From Nodularia sp. NIES-3585 (GTDB lineage Bacteria; Cyanobacteriota; Cyanobacteriia; Cyanobacteriales; Nostocaceae), in assembly GCF_002218065.1 (NCBI RefSeq), contig NZ_BDUB01000001.1, forward strand, positions 2,885,270 through 2,949,269: a stretch of DNA of 64,000 bases, given 5' to 3'. Each line of letters opens with the position of its first letter. Position 1 is the stretch's first letter. Made by a program: the position numbers and the translations under genes. The notes under the pieces are model-generated. The model was not told the DNA's origin and made no database searches. It was given only the letters and a program-made list of their open reading frames with translations. Below, piece after piece: positions 54,885-64,000 of the stretch.

Positions 54885-55709
54885 GTGTCCACTTCTGCAA
54901 AAACTTTTCCTCTCTGGGGATTTTTCTTGCTGGTAACCAACAGCATACTAATGTTGGCGGTAATCTTGCTTATTTGGCAACAGCAACGATTAAAGGCTGT
55001 TTTCGTCGATCCACTCTCCCCAGATCAAGTTCGTCAAACCCAAGCCGTTACACTAGATTTCAACCCCCGTCATCAACTCAATTATCAGCAGTGGCGAGAT
55101 ATTCTCAAGCAAGAAGCCAAAGTAGCTTCAGAGCAGCCTCCTCAGCGTTTAAGCATCCTTACAGGAGATTCTCTAACTCTGTGGTTTCCGCCTGAGTTGT
55201 TACCCGAAGATAGAAATTGGCTCAATCAGGCTATTTCGGGCGAATCTAGTCATGGACTATTAAAAAGATTAAACTTGTTTGATAGTACCCAGCCAGAGGT
55301 GATTTTTGTGATGATTGGCATTAATGACCTCATCCGGGGGGTAAGTGATCAAGTGATTTTAAATAATCAGCGGCGAATTATGGCTTACCTGCGTCAGCAG
55401 CATCCCCAAGCCCAAATTGTTGTCCAGTCGATTTTGCCTCATGGGGATGAAGCAGCAACTTGGGAGGGAAGAGATAAACTGCTGAAAATTCCCAACAGTC
55501 GGATTCGCCAGTTAAATCAGCAACTACAAAATACAGCTGCCAAAGTCGGTGTTAAATATCTTGATTTGTATCCTTTATTTACTAACCAGCAGGGTAATCT
55601 CCGCAATGAATTTACTACTGATGGTTTACATCTCAATCCCACAGGTTATGTAGTTTGGCGGACTGCGTTACAAATGTATAGCAATATGGAATTGGGGAGT
55701 GGGGAGTAG
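54885..55709 (+). CDS. SGNH/GDSL hydrolase, membrane-anchored
   Basis: About 274 residues from GTG 54885; a TTG at 54876 would add three. An N-terminal hydrophobic helix (LWGFFLLVTNSILMLAVILLIW) anchors or exports the protein. The hydrolase core shows block I ILTGDSLTLWF with the catalytic Ser, block III MIGINDLIRG with Asn, and block V DGLHLNPTGY with the Asp-x-x-His pair. These enzymes cleave ester bonds of lipids or polysaccharide acetyl groups; the substrate is unknown. It is flanked upstream by the amt terminator and downstream by a duplicated G-rich repeat. Confidence 0.87.
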   Translation: MSTSAKTFPLWGFFLLVTNSILMLAVILLIWQQQRLKAVFVDPLSPDQVRQTQAVTLDFNPRHQLNYQQWRDILKQEAKVASEQPPQRLSILTGDSLTLWFPPELLPEDRNWLNQAISGESSHGLLKRLNLFDSTQPEVIFVMIGINDLIRGVSDQVILNNQRRIMAYLRQQHPQAQIVVQSILPHGDEAATWEGRDKLLKIPNSRIRQLNQQLQNTAAKVGVKYLDLYPLFTNQQGNLRNEFTTDGLHLNPTGYVVWRTALQMYSNMELGSGE

Positions 55710-55788
55710 GGAGTAGGGAATGAGCTTAATTTCAACATGGAATTGGGGAGTGGGGAGTAGGGAGTAGGGAATGAGCTTAATTTCAACT
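55685..55788 (+). repeat. 51-base tandem duplication with G-rich heptamers
   Basis: The segment ATGGAATTGGGGAGTGGGGA, continuing through GGAATGAGCTTAATTTCAAC, occurs twice in direct succession. The first copy overlaps the last codons and stop of the hydrolase gene. Each copy contains GGGAGTG/GGGAGTA heptamers like those at 60642-60710. Confidence 0.85.
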
Positions 55789-55864
55789 TAATATTTTCCC
55801 ATTGTCGATAAAATCGCTTCCCAGCACGAGAAAATAAGAAAGACTGATTTAAACTGCAAAAACA

Positions 55865-57073
55865 ATGGATACAAAAGCTTTTAAACGTACACTCCAACAT
55901 TCAGACAATTACAACCGTAAGGGATTTGGTCACAAAGCAGAAGTTACGACTCAGTTGCAATCTGAGTATCAAAGCAGCTTGATTCAAGAAATCCGCGATC
56001 GCAATTACATATTGCAACGAGGTGATGTCACCATCAGACTAGCCCAAGCCTTCGGTTTTTGCTGGGGTGTAGAACGCGCCGTAGCAATGGCTTATGAAAC
56101 CCGTCAGCATTTCCCCACAGAACGCATCTGGATTACTAACGAGATTATTCACAATCCCTCTGTGAATCAACGGATGCAGGAAATGAACATCGGATTTATC
56201 CCTGTGGAAGCAGGTAAAAAGGATTTTACGGTGGTGGAAACTGGCGATGTGGTCATCCTACCTGCATTTGGAGCCAGCGTTCAAGAAATGCAAATTCTCC
56301 ATGATCAAGGTTGTAAAATTGTTGATACTACTTGTCCTTGGGTATCTAAAGTCTGGAATACCGTGGAAAAGCACAAAAAAGTTGCTTACACTTCGATTAT
56401 TCACGGTAAATATAAGCACGAAGAAACAGTTGCAACTAGTTCCTTTGCTGGCAAATATCTGATTGTGCTGAATTTGAAAGAAGCCCAATATGTTGCAGAT
56501 TATATTCTCAATGGTGGCAATCGCGAGGAATTTTTGCAAAAATTTGTCAAAGCTTGTTCCGCAGGATTTGACCCTGATCAGGACTTACAAAGAGTGGGGA
56601 TTGCCAACCAAACCACCATGCTCAAAGATGAAACTGAGCAAATTGGTAAGCTGTTTGAGCGCACCATGATGCAGAAATATGGAACCATTGAGTTAAATCA
56701 GCATTTCCAAAGCTTTAATACCATATGTGATGCTACCCAAGAACGGCAAGATGCCATGTTGGAATTAGTGGAAGAGGATTTAGACTTAATGCTAGTAATT
56801 GGGGGATTTAATTCCTCGAATACGGCTCAATTACAACAAATTGCAGATGAAAGAAAAATTCCTTCCTATCACATTGACTGTGTAGAAAGAATTAAATCAG
56901 CAAATGCCATTGAACATCGCCAGTTAAATGGAGAGTTAGCGATCGCGCCAAATTGGCTACCCCATGGCAAAATTGTCGTCGGAGTCACTTCCGGTGCTTC
57001 CACACCAGATAAAGTAGTCGAAGATGTGATGGAAAAGATTTTTGCATTAAAAGCATTAGTCCCAGCACTTTAA
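55865..57073 (+). CDS. ispH: 4-hydroxy-3-methylbut-2-enyl diphosphate reductase
   Basis: A 402-residue iron-sulfur enzyme for the last step of the MEP isoprenoid pathway, making IPP and DMAPP. The three cluster cysteines lie in [15 protein letters not shown] (about residue 66), [12 protein letters not shown] and [31 protein letters not shown] and [15 protein letters not shown] complete the active site. The N-terminal 60-residue extension and overall length match the cyanobacterial/plant type rather than the E. coli 316-residue form. An intrinsic terminator follows. Confidence 0.95.
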   Translation: MDTKAFKRTLQHSDNYNRKGFGHKAEVTTQLQSEYQSSLIQEIRDRNYILQRGDVTIRLAQAFGFCWGVERAVAMAYETRQHFPTERIWITNEIIHNPSVNQRMQEMNIGFIPVEAGKKDFTVVETGDVVILPAFGASVQEMQILHDQGCKIVDTTCPWVSKVWNTVEKHKKVAYTSIIHGKYKHEETVATSSFAGKYLIVLNLKEAQYVADYILNGGNREEFLQKFVKACSAGFDPDQDLQRVGIANQTTMLKDETEQIGKLFERTMMQKYGTIELNQHFQSFNTICDATQERQDAMLELVEEDLDLMLVIGGFNSSNTAQLQQIADERKIPSYHIDCVERIKSANAIEHRQLNGELAIAPNWLPHGKIVVGVTSGASTPDKVVEDVMEKIFALKALVPAL

Positions 57074-57119
57074 CTATTGAATTTGTGTTATGGCGTTTAT
57101 AAGTTGAGTGAGGTACAAG

Positions 57120-57151
57120 GAGAATTCTCAAGGCAGAATTCTCTTTTTTTT
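57120..57151 (+). terminator. Intrinsic terminator after ispH
   Basis: GAGAATTCT (57120-57128) and AGAATTCTC (57135-57143) form a perfect 9-base stem with a 6-base loop, followed by eight T. It also faces the convergent YdeI-like gene. Confidence 0.92.
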
Positions 57152-57172
57152 ATCTTAATTTACAAATAAATT

Positions 57173-57757
57173 TTAATAATTTGCTTTAATATTTGCACTT
57201 GCTAATCTTACAGTTTCATCAATTCTTTTTTGTCGAGTTTCAATTTTTTTTGCATTAAAAATCCACTCTAATATCCCACGTTTTGAAGAACGGGAAAACT
57301 TTTGCCAATATTCAAATGCTACTTTATTTTGGTCAAATTCTTTCTGTAGATCATCAGGAATAGTGAGATTTTCCACTTCATCTAGTGCATCCCAATTGCC
57401 ATTTTGTTTGGCAATGTTTATCATTTCTAGTCCAGATGAAGTCATTAAATTTTGACTAATGAGCGTTGCAACTTTTATTTTGTTTACTCTACTCCAATTA
57501 CTTTTGGGATTTCGTTTAGAAAAGAATTGATAATAACTATTTTGATCTCGTTTGTTTGGTTTACTATCTATCCAACCAAAACATAATGCTTCATCCACTG
57601 CTTCAGGATAATAAACGCTCGGCACTTTACTTGTTGTTTTGTAAATAATTAGCCAAACAGATTTTTCTGATTGATGATTTTCCTCTAACCATTTACGCCA
57701 TTCGTTTCTTGTCTGAGCATAAAAAGTTTTTATCCCGTTTTTGAGTTCGTTTACCAC
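57173..57757 (-). CDS. YdeI/OmdA-like protein
   Basis: A 194-residue protein of the YdeI family (bacteriocin-resistance/OmdA-related). Hallmarks are EWRKWLEENHQSEKSVWLIIYK (residues about 18-39, in parts), YPEAVDEALCFGWIDSKPN, FSKRNPKSNWSRVNK and the C-terminal ARKIETRQKRI-like segment. YdeI proteins are linked to antimicrobial peptide tolerance in some bacteria, but the biochemistry is unclear. The start used is GTG 57757. Codon use is AT-rich compared with neighbours. It is convergent with ispH. Confidence 0.85.
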   Translation of the reverse strand: MVNELKNGIKTFYAQTRNEWRKWLEENHQSEKSVWLIIYKTTSKVPSVYYPEAVDEALCFGWIDSKPNKRDQNSYYQFFSKRNPKSNWSRVNKIKVATLISQNLMTSSGLEMINIAKQNGNWDALDEVENLTIPDDLQKEFDQNKVAFEYWQKFSRSSKRGILEWIFNAKKIETRQKRIDETVRLASANIKANY

Positions 57758-57833
57758 ATTGAAAGTTCTCCATCTATGAAAAATTTTCAGGATTAATATT
57801 TTTAACTAAAAAAGTTTCTTCACCCCACCATAT

Positions 57834-60104
57834 CTACAACTTAGGTAAAACTTCCGGTAACAAATGACCTGGAACTTTAGATAAAGCGAGATTTTGTCCC
57901 TGTATGCCCAACTGACTATGGAAAGCGCGAATTGTTTTCACCACATAAGAGAAAGTTGTTTGATAAGCCTCTGGTTGTTGGCTGAATCCATTTAAGGCTT
58001 GCAAATGATTATTTAAAGCTGCTTCTAAATGTTGTGAACTTGCGGCTTTGTCACCAGTAAAAGAATTATCTGTGACTAGCTGATAATGAGCTAATGCCAA
58101 ATTATTATGAGCAGCAAACAAATCAAAACTTAAAGGTATACCACTAAGTGAGTTAGCCAAAGCCAGAGCTTCATCATAAGCATGAATAGACAATTTTAAT
58201 AACTTTTGTTGTGACTCTTTACTTGTTTGCGTTAAGTTTGCTAAATGCCAGTATGCAGTCCCCAGATTATTTTGTGTCGCAGCGCAAGCACTGGGAACAT
58301 TAGCTGGAGTCCGATATTTCAAAGCTTCGCGGTAGACATCAATGGCTAGTTGTAGATTTTTTGCTGGTTGTTCGTCGTATTGCGCCAAATTCCAGTAAGC
58401 AGTACCGATATTATTTTGAATCATGCCATATTTCAATGGTTCCTGTTCGGGGCTGTAGTGAGCCAACGCTTGACTGTAGGAAGCGATCGCTTTGTGCAAA
58501 TTCACTACTGGTTGATCATACTGCCCTAAATGCCAGTAAGCAGTACCTAAATTATTTTGGCACGCGGCATACTTTAATGGTTCTATATCGGCTGTACGAT
58601 ACCGTAAAGCTTGACTGTAAGCTAATACTGCTTGTTGCCAATTTTCCGAGGAATTAGCAAAACGAGCTAAATCACCATAGGCAGTACCGAGATTATTTTG
58701 TACCCGTGCATAGGTTTCTGACTGTTCTTGGGGAGATATTTGCTTTAAAGCCAAATGATAAAATTCAATTGCTTGTTCTATATAAGCTTTCCCATCTCCT
58801 GAGTTATGGGGAGCGCGGTACAGCATCCAATAAAGTGTACCCAAGTCATTTAAAATATCTGGTAATTGCGGTGAATTCTCATCGTAGGCGATCGCCTCCT
58901 GATAAGCGAGAATTGCCACCATCAAATTTTCTAGACTTGACTTTCCCTGTTCAATGCGGAGGCGATATAAGTTTCCTAAGTTGTGATAAGCTGCCGCCAA
59001 TACCTCTCCAGAGGCTGGTTGTGAGTGTAGTTTCTCAATCTCTAAAAGAATTTGCTGCGGTTGTTGGTTATCCTCTCCATCTTCACCAACCTTTGTGTCC
59101 ATTGTTCCTATAACTAACTCGGTTAAATCCTTGCTAATGTGAGACAACGACGATTGCGATTGACTATGATCTTGATGGGATCTAGCAGTAGATTTCCGTT
59201 TCTGCGTTTGAACCTTCAATAATTCCGCAGTTAAAGGCCAAGCTTCAGGCTGTTTACCTGGATTTTTTCTTGGTGATTCCATCGGGAAGTCAAAGTCATC
59301 CCCAAATTTTAAACCATTGGCAGACGCGGCTTTGAGTTCTGCTGCAATGACTGATTCATCCAGAACAGATTGCTCAATATCTTCTAAATCCAAATCTCTA
59401 GAACTAGAAGAACGTTCTGGATAACCTGGATTTTCTGTTGTTGGTGTGGGTTCCCCCGCAAATACAAACACACCAGTACGCCAACGCCAAAACTGTGGTG
59501 CTGACTGCTGAATGGCAGACAACCAAGGACGTGATACCCACAACAGCATACTGGAATCTAGAAACTGACTGGACTCTTGACTAGAAAAATTTTCCTCACT
59601 TAAGCGCAGATAGTGTAAAAATAAGCGCTGTATAGCTACTGGTTGCTTGGTTAACTGTTCCACACCTACAATCTGAAAGATTGGTATTGGTAGCGGTCTT
59701 CCAGAGTTGTCTTTTGATGCTCCTATTATTGGGGGTGGATAATTAGCCAACCATTGATTGATATGATCTATGGGATTGGGATCACTTAAATTCAACCTCA
59801 AAGTGACTAATCGCGGATAAGCTGGAGTGCTAGCTTGTTGACCATCAATAGGTTTATATAGCACTTGCCCCACTGGATAAGCTAAAGTAGAATGCAAACG
59901 AGCAGCCACTTGATTTCGTAAGTGTAAATTGTCACTAACTGCTAAATAGACTTGTCGTCTTAAACCAAGACTGAGGGCAAGTTTTAGACGATGATATACT
60001 TGTCGATTCCAAGTAAAATTATTGGAGTGTCTAGTATCATTCACGCTCATGGCGGCTAAGAAGCCCAAACATCTAGTATTTGACATACTCAGGTCTAAAG
60101 ACAC
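57834..60104 (-). CDS. TPR protein with ATPase-like N-terminal region lacking a P-loop
   Basis: A 756-residue protein; ATG 60050, 18 codons in, may be the true start (MSVNDTRHSNNFTWNRQVYH). Residues about 20-220 resemble a degenerate AAA-like fold (VYHRLKLALSLGLRRQVYLAVSDN, PIPIFQIVGVEQL, MLLWVSRPWL) without Walker A. A disordered acidic linker follows to about 340. From there are eight or more TPR-like units with the core NNLGTAYWHLAQYD. It is probably a scaffold or regulator; similar proteins are widely conserved in cyanobacteria. No partner gene is adjacent. Confidence 0.78.
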   Translation of the reverse strand: MSLDLSMSNTRCLGFLAAMSVNDTRHSNNFTWNRQVYHRLKLALSLGLRRQVYLAVSDNLHLRNQVAARLHSTLAYPVGQVLYKPIDGQQASTPAYPRLVTLRLNLSDPNPIDHINQWLANYPPPIIGASKDNSGRPLPIPIFQIVGVEQLTKQPVAIQRLFLHYLRLSEENFSSQESSQFLDSSMLLWVSRPWLSAIQQSAPQFWRWRTGVFVFAGEPTPTTENPGYPERSSSSRDLDLEDIEQSVLDESVIAAELKAASANGLKFGDDFDFPMESPRKNPGKQPEAWPLTAELLKVQTQKRKSTARSHQDHSQSQSSLSHISKDLTELVIGTMDTKVGEDGEDNQQPQQILLEIEKLHSQPASGEVLAAAYHNLGNLYRLRIEQGKSSLENLMVAILAYQEAIAYDENSPQLPDILNDLGTLYWMLYRAPHNSGDGKAYIEQAIEFYHLALKQISPQEQSETYARVQNNLGTAYGDLARFANSSENWQQAVLAYSQALRYRTADIEPLKYAACQNNLGTAYWHLGQYDQPVVNLHKAIASYSQALAHYSPEQEPLKYGMIQNNIGTAYWNLAQYDEQPAKNLQLAIDVYREALKYRTPANVPSACAATQNNLGTAYWHLANLTQTSKESQQKLLKLSIHAYDEALALANSLSGIPLSFDLFAAHNNLALAHYQLVTDNSFTGDKAASSQHLEAALNNHLQALNGFSQQPEAYQTTFSYVVKTIRAFHSQLGIQGQNLALSKVPGHLLPEVLPKL

Positions 60105-60371
60105 TGAGATTCTTGGTTCGTTGACTCGCCATTAGACGACAGGTTTGCACCAATCGCCCAAGAGGGCAAATCTCCCCAAGCGTAAGTTCCGGTATGCCCT
60201 ACCGTTAATCGGCTCAATAGGCATTAAGTTTTTCAGAGACTATCAAGCTTTAAGTATTTATTTATACTTGCTTTTCCTCTATAATTCTAACAAAAAAAAT
60301 AAAAATCAAGGCCCCATATGAAATGGGAACCTTGAAAACCAAAATATGAAATTTTATTAAAAATTTGATGC

Positions 60372-60551
60372 TCAACCAACATGAGAAACAGAGAAGGCAA
60401 CAACAACTAACCCAGCAACCAAAGCTGCGCCAGCGATGCCTAAGAAAATATAGGTGCGCTTTTGCTGGTTTGTCGGAGGTTCTGCTTGATAAACCTTTGG
60501 TTCGCGGGCAAAATTGTTCAGACGACCGCCTTCTTCGTTTGTATAGGGCAT
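60372..60551 (-). CDS. psb34: Photosystem II assembly protein Psb34-like (59 aa)
   Basis: A 59-residue protein starting MPYTNEEGGRLNNFAREPKV, followed by YQAEPPTNQQKRTYIFLG and one transmembrane helix (GIAGAALVAGLVVVAFSVS). This is the pattern of Psb34, a HliP-like single-helix protein that binds PSII assembly intermediates (CP47 side) during maturation. AAGGAATTAATTC precedes the ATG, a good ribosome site. An overlapping plus-strand reading frame has no such support. It is monocistronic, between the TPR gene and thiO-thiG. Confidence 0.88.
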   Translation of the reverse strand: MPYTNEEGGRLNNFAREPKVYQAEPPTNQQKRTYIFLGIAGAALVAGLVVVAFSVSHVG

Positions 60552-60641
60552 GAATTAATTCCTTATGATCTTCTTTTATTCGTTTTATGTTACATAAACC
60601 TTATATTCTGCTTTCATACTTAGAGATAAATCTTTACGTTT

Positions 60642-60710
60642 GGGAGTGGGGAGTGGGGAGTGGGGAGTGGGGAGTGGGGAGTGGGGAGTGGGGAGTGGGG
60701 AGTGGGGAAG
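60642..60710 (+). repeat. Tandem GGGAGTG heptamers
   Basis: About nine consecutive copies of GGGAGTG (CACTCCC on the other strand) precede the 3' end of thiO-thiG. This is a known class of short tandem repeat in heterocystous cyanobacteria and is prone to copy-number change. Confidence 0.92.
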
Positions 60711-60730
60711 AAATACTCGATACCTACTTC

Positions 60731-62719
60731 CTAATTTGTAATTGTTCCAGTCAGTGGTGAACTGGCACTAGCGTAGGTTTTTAGGGGCATTCTGCCAGCT
60801 AGATAGGCCATACGACCGGCTACGGTTGCTAAATTCATGGCTTGGGCCATGACTGTAGGGTTTTGGGAAAGAGCGATCGCACTATTAATTAATAAGGCAT
60901 CTGCACCTAATTCCATCGCCTGGGCAGCTTCAGAAGGTGACCCAATTCCGGCATCTACTACTACTGGAATACTGGCATTTTCAATGATAATTTGAATATT
61001 AGCAGTTGTTTTCAGTCCTTGTCCTGAACCAATGGGCGACGCTAAAGGCATAACTGTGGCACAACCCACATCTTCTAGACGCTTGGCTAACATGGGGTCT
61101 GCATTAATGTAAGGCAGTACGGCAAAACCTTCTTTAACTAGCTGTTCCGCCGCTTGCAATGTACCAATAGGATCGGGAAGTAAATATTTAGGATCAGGTA
61201 TAACTTCTAATTTCACAAAATTGTTATCTTCCTGTCCCAATAGTTTCGCCATTTCTCGCCCCAAACGAGCCACCCGAATGGCATCTTCTGCGGTTTCACA
61301 GCCAGCAGTATTAGGCAACATCCAGATTTTTTGCCAATCCAGGGCTTCGGCTAAATTCTCATGTCCTGCTGCTTTATTTTGCACCCTTCTGACTGCCACG
61401 GTGACAATCTGGCAACCACTAGCAACAATACTTTGCTGCATTTCTTCAATGCTGCGATATTTGCCCGTTCCTGTCATTAAGCGGGATTGAAAAGTTTTGC
61501 CAGCGATAACCAATGGTGAACTTGTAGAGACGCGATGAATCGCGTCTTCAACGGCAATATTTCTCTGAGAGAAGTTGGCAGAGTGGGTGAGCATAGAAGT
61601 GGGGGTAGATGACTGGCTATGAAAGCGCGAATAATGGAAATTAGACAATATGGGGTCAGATTTTTGTTGCCAAATCAAATCGGCAATTAATGCTGCGGTG
61701 ATGGGAGCAAGTAATATGCCATTACGATAATGACCCGTAGCCAAAGTTAAATTGTGACAGTGGCTATTACCTAAAATAGGTAACTCATCGGGTGTGGCTG
61801 GACGAAATCCCCACCAAAATTCCTGAATGGGATAATCTTGTAATTGGGGATATAGGCTAATGGCTTGTTGGAGTAAGCTTTGAATCCCTGCGGGCGTGTT
61901 ATGAGGCGTAAAGCCGACATCTTCACTAGTTGCGCCAATGATGATTGAACGGTTACGCCTCGGTACGATGTAAATATTATCTCCGAACAAAATTCGTGTT
62001 AGGGGCAATTCTGGGATAAAATCTGGAACTCGCAGCCTCAACATTTGTCCTTTGCGAGGACGCACAGCTAATGGTAATAATTCATTAGACCAAGCGCCTG
62101 TAGCTAAAACGTAATGGTTAGCACGAATGATTCCTGTGTTGGTTTGTACACCAACTACTTCTCCCTGCTGCTGTAAAAATGCTTCTACTTTAATGCTGTC
62201 TTTAAATTCAACACCAAGGGATTGAGCCGCTGTCCACAGAACATTCACTAAGGCACGATTATCAACTTGTGCATCCTCTGGATACCACCAGCCACCAACT
62301 ACTTCTGAACCTAATCCTGGCTGATATTGATGAATTGCTGTTTGATTTAGCCAGTCTGAGGATTGGGACGTGGGGGTTAGCGGAAAGTCTGCCTGAGCAG
62401 AAGAATCTAGTTTTGTTCCTGTCGATTGATAAACTGGGGCTAATATTCCACAAGGCCAGTAACCAGTATTTAAACCAGTTAAATCTTCGAGTTTTTGCGT
62501 CCAGTCTGGATATAAGGAACGCGATCGCCTACACAATGACAACATTGCTGGATTGGGGATGTTTTCCGCATCTGGTGCTAACATCCCGGCGGCGGCGTGG
62601 GTAGCAGCAACCTGAAAATCACGGCACAGCACGGTTACCTTAGCTCCGCGCAATTTTAACTCCACGGCGATCGCCAAGCCAATAACACCGCCACCAATAA
62701 TTAAAACGTCACTAGTCAT
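60731..62719 (-). CDS. thiO-thiG: Fused glycine oxidase ThiO and thiazole synthase ThiG
   Basis: A 662-residue bifunctional enzyme of thiamine synthesis. Residues 1-370 are ThiO, an FAD-dependent glycine oxidase producing dehydroglycine ([58 protein letters not shown]). Residues about 400-662 are ThiG, forming the thiazole ring ([18 protein letters not shown], Schiff-base Lys in [41 protein letters not shown]). The fusion channels the unstable imine and is common in cyanobacteria. The linker (370-400) is Ser/His-rich. It is followed on the same strand by nothing thiamine-related. Confidence 0.95.
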   Translation of the reverse strand: MTSDVLIIGGGVIGLAIAVELKLRGAKVTVLCRDFQVAATHAAAGMLAPDAENIPNPAMLSLCRRSRSLYPDWTQKLEDLTGLNTGYWPCGILAPVYQSTGTKLDSSAQADFPLTPTSQSSDWLNQTAIHQYQPGLGSEVVGGWWYPEDAQVDNRALVNVLWTAAQSLGVEFKDSIKVEAFLQQQGEVVGVQTNTGIIRANHYVLATGAWSNELLPLAVRPRKGQMLRLRVPDFIPELPLTRILFGDNIYIVPRRNRSIIIGATSEDVGFTPHNTPAGIQSLLQQAISLYPQLQDYPIQEFWWGFRPATPDELPILGNSHCHNLTLATGHYRNGILLAPITAALIADLIWQQKSDPILSNFHYSRFHSQSSTPTSMLTHSANFSQRNIAVEDAIHRVSTSSPLVIAGKTFQSRLMTGTGKYRSIEEMQQSIVASGCQIVTVAVRRVQNKAAGHENLAEALDWQKIWMLPNTAGCETAEDAIRVARLGREMAKLLGQEDNNFVKLEVIPDPKYLLPDPIGTLQAAEQLVKEGFAVLPYINADPMLAKRLEDVGCATVMPLASPIGSGQGLKTTANIQIIIENASIPVVVDAGIGSPSEAAQAMELGADALLINSAIALSQNPTVMAQAMNLATVAGRMAYLAGRMPLKTYASASSPLTGTITN

Positions 62720-62800
62720 TAGTCATTAGTCATTTATCATTAGCTATTTACTATTAGTACATAAACTAATAACCCATAACTAATAACTTGTAACTCAGGA
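62700..62800. repeat. CATTAGT/ACTAATA heptamer repeat upstream of thiO-thiG
   Basis: Repeated TCATTAG units are followed by ACTAATAACC/ACTAATAACT, forming an inverted arrangement, like the block between cpcE and cpcF. It lies where the thiO-thiG promoter is expected. Confidence 0.75.
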
Positions 62801-62810
62801 CTATCCAGGT

Positions 62811-63269
62811 TTACCACAAAGCCCGAATTGCTCTTCTCTCCTGACTACTGCTGCTGGCTGTGCTGCTTGATGTCGTGGTCGTACCTGACTGAAAGCCTGT
62901 ACTTCTTGTACCTGTTGTAGTCCCACCGCTTGAGGAAGAATCATTACTCTGAGCAACGCTGGTTGTGTTGTTAGGAGTAGAAAAGCTCTCCTGAGCGACG
63001 CTACCGCTGTTCCCACTACTTTCAGAAGTAGAAAAGCTCTCCTGGGCAACGCCACCTCTGTTTTCAGGGCTTGTCTCGTTACTTGTACTCTGGCTAGGAG
63101 CAGAGCTATTAACATTAATATTAGCTGGGAGTACTTTTGATGTTTTGCCGTCAGCAGCATCATTACTGGCGGTTTGTTGTCCACCCATCGGAAAATTGAT
63201 GCCTAATAACGTACCAAGTAAAATTGCCAAGCCTCCGGCCATGAGAATTAGTGGAGTCCATCTACCCAT
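62811..63269 (-). CDS. Small Ser/Thr-rich membrane-anchored protein
   Basis: A 152-residue protein. Residues 5-25 form an N-terminal membrane anchor or signal (PLILMAGGLAILLGTLLGINF). The rest is low-complexity Ser/Thr/Asn-rich, with a duplicated VAQESFSTSES / VAQESFSTPNN segment, ending ERRAIRALW. No conserved domain was recognised. It would sit on the outer side of the membrane as a flexible tail. It lies 24 bases after the ferredoxin gene on the same strand, with AGGAGAAAA before its ATG, so the two may form an operon. Confidence 0.7.
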   Translation of the reverse strand: MGRWTPLILMAGGLAILLGTLLGINFPMGGQQTASNDAADGKTSKVLPANINVNSSAPSQSTSNETSPENRGGVAQESFSTSESSGNSGSVAQESFSTPNNTTSVAQSNDSSSSGGTTTGTRSTGFQSGTTTTSSSTASSSSQERRAIRALW

Positions 63270-63293
63270 CTTAATATTTTCTCCTTTTTTAAC

Positions 63294-63632
63294 CTAACCT
63301 TCTGGTGTCCATACTATTTGGGAACCTTGTCCCCAAAACCCATCGAATTTTGTGACTTTGACATCCCCTAGTACCTCGGTTTGACAAGCTAAACGTAGTT
63401 GTCTTGTAGGAGAATGAGGAGGAAGGGAACGTCTGGCTTGATCTCGCCAATTTGCGGCAGATACTTCACCTTCTACCTTGACTGCACAAGTACCACAACT
63501 GCCAATGCCTCGACAGTTGATGATTTTAGCACCGCCATTGTAGAGGTCAATACCATTTTGCTGCAAAGTTCTACCTAAATTAGCTCTCGTGTAGCACTCA
63601 ATTGTCTTACCTTGAGCTAGTACCTTGGGCAT
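63294..63632 (-). CDS. 2Fe-2S ferredoxin-like protein
   Basis: A 112-residue plant-type 2Fe-2S ferredoxin relative. The cluster cysteines are in NCRGIGSCGTCAVKVEGE (spacing C-x5-C-x2-C) plus Cys in RLACQTEVLGD. The first spacing is one residue longer than the C-x4-C of photosynthetic ferredoxins. The last 20 residues (FDGFWGQGSQIVWTPEG) extend past the fold. It probably transfers electrons to a specialised partner rather than serving in photosynthetic flow. The downstream gene is the small membrane-anchored protein. Confidence 0.85.
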   Translation of the reverse strand: MPKVLAQGKTIECYTRANLGRTLQQNGIDLYNGGAKIINCRGIGSCGTCAVKVEGEVSAANWRDQARRSLPPHSPTRQLRLACQTEVLGDVKVTKFDGFWGQGSQIVWTPEG

Positions 63633-63707
63633 ATTTTAATTACCAAACTGGCTTTTTGTTGTATATTGGCACATCGCCTTACTCGTTGTCTCGCAAGTCT
63701 CAGTTTT

Positions 63708-64000
63708 ATGACCACATACCCCTCACCTCAACTTTGGCTCTATGACACCACGCTACGGGATGGCACTCAGTGCGAAGGACTATCAGTTTCAATAGAAGAT
63801 AAGTTACGCATTGCCCGCAGACTAGACCAACTGGGAGTTCCTTTCATCGAAGGTGGTTGGCCAGGTGCCAATCCCAAGGATGTTCAATTCTTCTGGCAAT
63901 TACAAGAGTATCCGCTTAAACAAGCAGAAATTGTAGCTTTTTGTTCTACACGCCGCCCTAACACTACTGCTGATACGGAACCAATGCTGCAAGCAATTCT
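63708..64000 (+). CDS. cimA: Citramalate synthase-like enzyme (partial)
   Basis: The first 97 codons of a gene cut by the window edge. LWLYDTTLRDGTQCEGLSVS near the start is the DRE-TIM metallolyase signature with its catalytic Arg-Asp, followed by RIARRLDQLGVPFIEGGWPGANPKD, whose EGGWPGANPKD segment fits citramalate synthase rather than 2-isopropylmalate synthase. It would condense acetyl-CoA and pyruvate in the isoleucine pathway. The frame is open to the end. Confidence 0.82.
   Translation, partial: MTTYPSPQLWLYDTTLRDGTQCEGLSVSIEDKLRIARRLDQLGVPFIEGGWPGANPKDVQFFWQLQEYPLKQAEIVAFCSTRRPNTTADTEPMLQAI

Noticed and set aside
60365-60553. Plus-strand 62-residue frame
   Set aside because: It is the complement of the psb34-like gene, with no supporting motif.
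62801-63184. Second minus-strand frame overlapping the Ser/Thr-rich protein
   Set aside because: It lacks a ribosome site and membrane signal. The frame starting at 63269 has AGGAG and a clear N-terminal anchor.

Overview
The window comes from a filamentous, heterocyst-forming cyanobacterium of the Nostoc/Anabaena type. The evidence is a complete phycoerythrocyanin (pec) plus phycocyanin (cpc) gene cluster with three cpcG rod-core linkers, a patA-type heterocyst patterning regulator next to it, and chlM, ccmP, psb34, fused thiO-thiG and plant-type ispH. GCGATCGC (HIP1) octamers are frequent, and heptamer and G-rich cyanobacterial repeats occur in the spacers. No tRNA, rRNA, CRISPR array or prophage was seen.

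Layout. 0-5.5 kb is an accessory region: a cupin gene behind two operator-like palindromes, a GNAT acetyltransferase, an antitoxin with a PIN toxin broken by one in-frame stop, and an NB-ARC/TPR STAND-type protein with a small partner gene. 5.6-11.2 kb holds an FAD monooxygenase, a large duplicated LamG/jacalin-like/lamin-tail protein and a methyltransferase. 11.3-16.2 kb holds patA, an intact IS630-type element upstream of it, a long non-coding stretch and an RluA-family pseudouridine synthase. 16.9-28.2 kb is pecBACEF followed by cpcBACDEF-cpcG1-G2-G3: chromophore-bearing subunits, rod linkers, bilin lyases and rod-core linkers on one strand. Long-range inverted repeats separate the subunit genes from the linker genes in both halves and close the cluster.

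28.4-34.1 kb is a putative conflict island directly after the cpc operon. It has an AAA ATPase plus HNH pair resembling Septu (PtuA/PtuB). On the opposite strand is a four-gene set: a helical protein resembling the 5-hmdU DNA kinase/thymine pyrophosphorylase group, a DUF1643 protein, a MazG with a C-terminal extension, and a membrane-anchored dCTP-deaminase-like protein lacking apparent active-site residues. 34.2-45 kb is mostly housekeeping: a pentapeptide protein, carboxysome ccmP, an HD hydrolase, an SDR, bifunctional putA, membrane proteins and chlM. At 45-47 kb is a CPA2 antiporter with stress-protein domains.

47.3-50.7 kb holds a compact HEPN, KGGVGR-variant ParA-like ATPase and P-loop ATPase operon. 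This is the best candidate here for a poorly described conflict system. 50.7-64 kb is core metabolism: nagA, purE, an ammonium transporter with a putative NtcA site, an SGNH hydrolase, ispH, a YdeI-like protein, a TPR protein, psb34 (59 aa), thiO-thiG, a Ser/Thr-rich membrane-anchored protein, a 2Fe-2S ferredoxin and the start of a citramalate-synthase-like gene running off the right edge.

All assignments come from reading motifs and recalling families. No database search was run. Family names for the conflict genes are inferences.
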